Assembly: GCA_018657375.1 (NCBI GenBank)
Contig: JABHXI010000008.1
Coordinates: 1 to 7,991, forward strand
Source: Candidatus Nitrosopumilus sp.
GTDB taxonomy: Archaea; Thermoproteota; Nitrososphaeria; Nitrososphaerales; Nitrosopumilaceae
Direction: 5' to 3'
DNA: 7,991 nt
Of the stretch, positions 5,212-7,991 are shown one piece after another. The notes under the pieces are model-generated. The model was not told the DNA's origin and searched no databases. It saw only the letters and a list, made by a program, of their open reading frames with translations. The position numbers and the translations under genes were made by a program. Positions within the stretch are counted from its first letter, which is position 1. The number at the start of each line of letters is the position of its first letter.

Positions 5212-6407
5212 TGGTTGAAGATTTAAGATTAGATAGTCTAGAGGGCGTAGGTCCTGTAACTACAAGAAAATTATCCGATGCAGGTGTCCACAACGTCATG
5301 GACCTCATCGTTAGAGGCCCTGTCGATATCGCAGAAATTACTGGTATGGAAAAGGACACTGCTGAAAAAATTGTCAATAAAGCCAGAAAACATTTAGTTG
5401 AAAATGGTTTACTTGCTAAAGATTTCATTAGTGCAAGTGAACTGTATAAAACTCGACAAAGTATTGGTAAAATTACAACTGGTACAAATTGTCTTGATAC
5501 CTTATTTGACGGTGGTATTGAAACCAGAGCTTTAACAGAAGTTTATGGGGAATTTGGTTGTGGTAAAACACAATTTGCTCATACAATGTCTGTAATGGTT
5601 CAGAAAAGTAAAGAAGAAGGTGGACTTGAAGGCGGTGTTTTGTATATTGACACTGAAGGAACATTTAGACCTGAAAGAATTGTTCAAATTGCTCAAGCTC
5701 ATGATATGGATCCTGAAAAAGTTCTAGATAATATCATCGTCGCACGTGCATACAACAGTGCGCATCAAGTTTTAATTCTTGAAGAAGCTGGTACTATAAT
5801 TGAAGAAAATAACGTTAAGTTAATTGTTGCAGATTCTGCAGTTGGATTATTCCGTGCTGAATACCTCGGAAGGGGAACTCTATCTGTTAGACAACAAAAA
5901 CTAAATCATTTTGTTCATTTGTTGGTTAGAATTGCAGAAACATATGATTGCGCTGCAATTGCAACCAATCAAGTTATGGCATCACCTGACGTCTTCTTTG
6001 GAGATCCTACTAGACCTATTGGTGGAAATGTGGTTGCACATACAAGTACTTACAGAATCTACTTTAAGAAATCTGGTAAAAAGCGAATTGCTAGAATGGT
6101 GGATAGTCCTCACCATCCTGAAGAAGAAGTAATCTTTGCTTTAGGTGAGGCAGGTATTATTGATCCTGAAGAATCAGATAAAAAACCAAAAAAGGCGGCA
6201 AAAAAAGCAGTTGCTAAAAAAACCAAAGAGCCTAAGGTTAAGGCTACAGTAGAGCCTGAAGTTGGGGCTACAGTAGAGCCTGAAGTTGGGGCTACAGTAG
6301 AGCCTGAAGTTGGGGCTACAGTAGAGCCTGAAGTTGGGGCTACAGTAGAGCCTGAAGTTGAACCCATGGAAGATCATGGTGCAGATATCACATCTGATGA
6401 CTTCTAG
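5211..6407 (+). CDS. radA: RadA recombinase (archaeal Rad51/RecA homologue) with repeat-containing C-terminal extension
   Basis: RadA forms ATP-dependent filaments on single-stranded DNA and carries out strand exchange in homologous recombination. In order, the protein shows an N-terminal helix-hairpin-helix DNA-binding domain (residues ~1-65, GVGPVTTRKLSDAGV), the FxxA-type polymerisation motif FISA (72-75), Walker A GEFGCGKT (113-120), IDTEGTFRPERI, Walker B LIVADS (204-209), and the DNA-binding loop region ending in TRPIGGNVVAHTSTYR. The catalytic core ends near residue 322 (EEEVIFALGEAGIIDPEE), where archaeal RadA normally stops. About 75 more residues follow: a Lys/Ala/Pro-rich stretch (KKPKKAAKKAVAKKTKEPK), five copies of ATVEPEVG, and a final acidic segment. 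Walker A has Cys at a position often occupied by Ser in archaeal RadA. The start has an in-frame stop at 5184-5186 and a well-placed TATA box. Confidence 0.98.
   Translation: MVEDLRLDSLEGVGPVTTRKLSDAGVHNVMDLIVRGPVDIAEITGMEKDTAEKIVNKARKHLVENGLLAKDFISASELYKTRQSIGKITTGTNCLDTLFDGGIETRALTEVYGEFGCGKTQFAHTMSVMVQKSKEEGGLEGGVLYIDTEGTFRPERIVQIAQAHDMDPEKVLDNIIVARAYNSAHQVLILEEAGTIIEENNVKLIVADSAVGLFRAEYLGRGTLSVRQQKLNHFVHLLVRIAETYDCAAIATNQVMASPDVFFGDPTRPIGGNVVAHTSTYRIYFKKSGKKRIARMVDSPHHPEEEVIFALGEAGIIDPEESDKKPKKAAKKAVAKKTKEPKVKATVEPEVGATVEPEVGATVEPEVGATVEPEVGATVEPEVEPMEDHGADITSDDF
6243..6360 (+). repeat. 24-bp tandem repeat in the radA 3' end, almost five copies
   Basis: Units begin at 6243, 6267, 6291, 6315 and 6339; the first four are identical and the fifth matches for 22 of 24 bases before diverging. 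Each unit is exactly eight codons (ATVEPEVG), so gain or loss of units would change tail length without a frameshift. Identity at third codon positions points to recent duplication or ongoing homogenisation. Confidence 0.97.
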
Positions 6408-6418
6408 TCTATAGGGAA

Positions 6419-6447
6419 TTTTTTTCTCTTATTTTTTTATTTTTTTT
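6419..6447 (+). terminator. Triple T-run terminator after radA
   Basis: Shortly after the TAG stop of radA come T-runs of 7, 7 and 8 bases (6419-6425, 6432-6438, 6440-6447). No stable hairpin precedes them. This is the strongest archaeal-type intrinsic terminator in the window and isolates radA from the downstream rlmN-like gene. Confidence 0.65.
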
Positions 6448-6467
6448 ATTTATATTCACTAAATTCT

Positions 6468-6491
6468 AATATCAACTGACAATTTGATATT
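6468..6491. promoter_or_regulatory. Inverted repeat overlapping the promoter of the rlmN-like gene
   Basis: AATATCAA (6468-6475) and TTGATATT (6484-6491) form a perfect 8-bp inverted repeat with an 8-bp spacer, ending five bases before the ATG at 6497. The left arm overlaps the most likely TATA-like sequence (TAATAT, 6467-6472, centred about 27 bp before the ATG). It could be an operator, or part of the AT-rich promoter by chance. Confidence 0.4.
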
Positions 6492-6496
6492 TTATT

Positions 6497-7552
6497 ATGA
6501 CTGATCTTTATCGTCTTCTTCCTGAGGAAATGGAGCAACTAGTAATTGATATGGGATATCCTAGATACCGTGCAGATCAAATTTTACTTCCTTTGTATTA
6601 TAAATTTCCTAAAAATATTTCTGATATCAAACAACTCCCAAAAACTTTGATTGCTGAATTAATTGAATCTGGTTACACTATAGGCTCTGCAAAAGAAACT
6701 CATCGTATTGTAAGTGAGGATGGCGATACTACGAAATTATTACTTAATTTAACTAATGATGCATCTGTTGAAACTGTTTTGATGCAATATGATCCATCTA
6801 AAATTGGTGGCCATCCAAGATCAACAATTTGTGTTTCAACTCAAATTGGTTGTGCTATGGGATGTGTGTTTTGTGCAACTGGACAGATGGGTTTTGAAAC
6901 AAATCTAAAAGCTGAACATATTGTATCTCAGGTGATTCATTTTGCAGAACTCTTGCAACAACGAGGCGAACATGTTACAAATTTGGTTTTTATGGGGATG
7001 GGTGAACCGATGGCAAATTACGACGAAATGATTAGATCTGTAAAAATTCTAACTCATTCTAGAGGATTTGGTTTGGGTCAACGTCACATAACTATCTCTA
7101 CTATTGGAATTAAATCCGGAATTGAAAAATTGGCCGAAGAAAATTTACAGATTGGTCTTGCAATATCTTTACATGCTCCAAACAATCAATTACGGAAAAA
7201 ATTAGTTCCTACTGCAACTTCTAACTCTGTTGAAGAAATTATTGAATCTGGTTATAATTATTTTAAGAAAACTGGAAGACGTGTAACTTTTGAATATGCT
7301 TTAATGGACGGGGTTAATGATTCCCCTCAAATTGCAAATGATTTAGCTGAACTTTTACGTGGCAATGGCTCACATGTTAATCTAATTCCTATCAATCCAA
7401 CAGCTGGTGATTTTAAACGACCTTCTAATAACCGGGTTCATGAATTTGAAAGAATTCTATCTTCTGCAGGTGTTAATTGCACCATAAGAATTGAAAAGGG
7501 TACTGAGATCTCAGCTGCATGTGGTCAGCTTCGAACTGATATTATTGGTTAG
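6497..7552 (+). CDS. rlmN: RlmN/Cfr-family radical SAM adenine-C2 RNA methyltransferase
   Basis: The 351-residue protein matches RlmN, which in bacteria methylates C2 of A2503 in 23S rRNA and A37 of some tRNAs through a methyl-cysteine intermediate. Both reactive cysteines are in place: C112 in STICVSTQIGC (equivalent to E. coli C118) and C342 in ISAACGQLR (equivalent to C355). The [4Fe-4S] motif is C119-x3-C123-x2-C126, followed by FCATGQMGFETNL, and NLVFMGMGEPMANYDE is the family's glycine/glutamate motif. The N-terminal ~90 residues form the usual RNA-binding accessory domain (YRADQILLPLYYK). Later marks are ISLHAPNNQLRKKLVP and EYALMDGVNDS. Length is normal for the family. An in-frame stop at 6485-6487 supports the ATG. 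The family is largely bacterial, so the archaeal substrate is not certain and A2503-type methylation is inference. Confidence 0.92.
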   Translation: MTDLYRLLPEEMEQLVIDMGYPRYRADQILLPLYYKFPKNISDIKQLPKTLIAELIESGYTIGSAKETHRIVSEDGDTTKLLLNLTNDASVETVLMQYDPSKIGGHPRSTICVSTQIGCAMGCVFCATGQMGFETNLKAEHIVSQVIHFAELLQQRGEHVTNLVFMGMGEPMANYDEMIRSVKILTHSRGFGLGQRHITISTIGIKSGIEKLAEENLQIGLAISLHAPNNQLRKKLVPTATSNSVEEIIESGYNYFKKTGRRVTFEYALMDGVNDSPQIANDLAELLRGNGSHVNLIPINPTAGDFKRPSNNRVHEFERILSSAGVNCTIRIEKGTEISAACGQLRTDIIG

Positions 7553-7572
7553 TTTTTAAAATTATGTTCTAA

Positions 7573-7604
7573 GTGTTAAAATAGGGCTTTTCAAGGTTTT
7601 ACAC
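7573..7604. promoter_or_regulatory. Promoter of the eL21-rpoF pair with an imperfect inverted repeat
   Basis: GTTAAAAT (7575-7582) is a TATA-like box centred about 28 bp before the ATG at 7607. It sits inside an imperfect inverted repeat: GTGTTAAAA (7573-7581) against TTTTACAC (7597-7604), pairing with one bulged base. The right arm covers the region just upstream of the start. Regulation by this repeat is only a possibility. Confidence 0.4.
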
Positions 7605-7606
7605 TC

Positions 7607-7906
7607 ATGGCAACTAAGAAGTCCCATGGTCGTTCACATGGTTTTAAACATAAATCAAGATCTATAATGACAAAAAAATCTCCTAGAGGAGTATCATTTT
7701 TGTTACGTGAGTATGTTGAAGGTCAAAATGCACTTGTAATCATTGATCCTCGACAACACAAGGGATTGCCACACAGAAGATACCATGGTAAAGTTGGTGT
7801 TATCACTAATGTTGGTAGACGTGCTGTTACACTTAGTGTGAAATTAGGCAACAAACCAAAAACCTTAATCACTAGATTAGATCACATAAAACCATTCGGT
7901 GTATGA
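7607..7906 (+). CDS. rpl21e: Large ribosomal subunit protein eL21
   Basis: The 99-residue basic protein matches eL21, an archaeal/eukaryal protein of the large ribosomal subunit with an SH3-like barrel. Recognisable stretches are SHGRSHGFKHKSRSIM at the N-terminus, the HKGLPHRRYHGKVGVI core that is the family signature, and KPKTLITRLDHIKPF at the C-terminus. Length is typical (95-100 residues). The stop codon overlaps the first ATG of the RNA polymerase subunit gene downstream, an archaeal gene order that links ribosomal protein and RNA polymerase production in one transcript. Confidence 0.98.
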   Translation: MATKKSHGRSHGFKHKSRSIMTKKSPRGVSFLLREYVEGQNALVIIDPRQHKGLPHRRYHGKVGVITNVGRRAVTLSVKLGNKPKTLITRLDHIKPFGV

Positions 7907-7991
7907 TTATGGAAGAAGTACAAAAAAAACAAGCAATTTCCCTTTCTGAAGTAAAAGAAATTTTAGGTAAAGTTGACGTTGAAGAAATGGA
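7903..7991 (+). CDS. rpoF: RNA polymerase subunit Rpo4/RpoF (Rpb4 homologue), start only
   Basis: Twenty-nine codons are visible before the right edge: MIMEEVQKKQAISLSEVKEI, then LGKVDVEEM. The pattern of a short acidic lead, then a Ser/Leu-Ser/Ala-EVKEIL segment is that of archaeal Rpo4, which with Rpo7 forms the stalk of the archaeal RNA polymerase that binds emerging RNA and factor TFE. Assignment also leans on position, since rpoF commonly follows the eL21 gene in archaea. The ATG at 7903 overlaps the eL21 stop as ATGA; a second in-frame ATG at 7909 is an alternative start. No separate promoter is visible, so it is probably co-transcribed and translationally coupled. Confidence 0.85.
   Translation, partial: MIMEEVQKKQAISLSEVKEILGKVDVEEM

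Noticed and set aside
5126..5428. Minus-strand open frame of 100 codons across the radA start
   Set aside because: It covers the radA promoter and N-terminal domain in antisense; no motif or promoter supports it.
6110..6377. Two overlapping minus-strand open frames with repeated GSTVAPTS and RLYCSPNF units
   Set aside because: They are antisense shadows of the radA tandem repeat; the repetitive peptides follow from the DNA repeat, and radA itself is certain on the plus strand.
6408..6496. Possible small RNA or tRNA gene in the gap between radA and the rlmN-like gene
   Set aside because: The gap is 89 bp, extremely AT-rich, with T-runs and a promoter-like inverted repeat; no cloverleaf, box C/D or A/B-box pattern was visible.

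Overview
The window reads as a core-genome segment of an AT-rich archaeon, most likely an ammonia-oxidising thaumarchaeote of the Nitrosopumilus type. This rests on archaeal/eukaryal-type genes (Nop5, RadA, ribosomal proteins eS30 and eL21, the start of RNA polymerase subunit Rpo4/RpoF), the low GC content, very short intergenic gaps, and TATA-like boxes centred about 26 bp upstream of start codons, which implies mostly leaderless mRNAs. Lineage is inferred from gene content and style; no search was run.

Layout, left to right. (1) Positions 1-1337, minus strand: a nop5-type C/D-box RNP core protein that runs off the left edge. Its last visible part is a low-complexity Arg/Gly/Ser-rich tail encoded by a 48-bp tandem repeat. 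(2) 1338-1422: a compact divergent promoter region. (3) 1423-3130, plus strand: pyrD and pyrK, overlapping, which encode the catalytic and electron-transfer subunits of an NAD-linked (class 1B) dihydroorotate dehydrogenase for pyrimidine synthesis. (4) 3173-4906: a 577-codon radical SAM protein with an N-terminal region resembling cobalamin-binding radical SAM enzymes; substrate unknown. (5) 4947-5129: ribosomal protein eS30. (6) 5211-6407: the RadA recombinase with an unusual C-terminal extension, a Lys/Ala-rich stretch followed by five copies of an 8-residue acidic repeat that is almost perfect at the DNA level. (7) 6497-7552: an RlmN/Cfr-family radical SAM rRNA methyltransferase, a mainly bacterial family. 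(8) 7607 to the right edge: eL21 overlapping the start of rpoF, a gene pair commonly seen in archaea.

The genes serve housekeeping information processing (rRNA modification guided by C/D RNPs, ribosome assembly, recombination, transcription) and nucleotide synthesis. Apart from pyrD-pyrK and eL21-rpoF, each gene seems to have its own promoter. I see no mobile element, CRISPR array, tRNA or rRNA gene, and no clear new multi-gene system. The most interesting signals are the two in-frame tandem-repeat tails (Nop5 and RadA), inverted repeats between TATA box and start codon of radA and rlmN, the archaeal RlmN, and the uncharacterised radical SAM protein. No gap between genes exceeds 90 bp.
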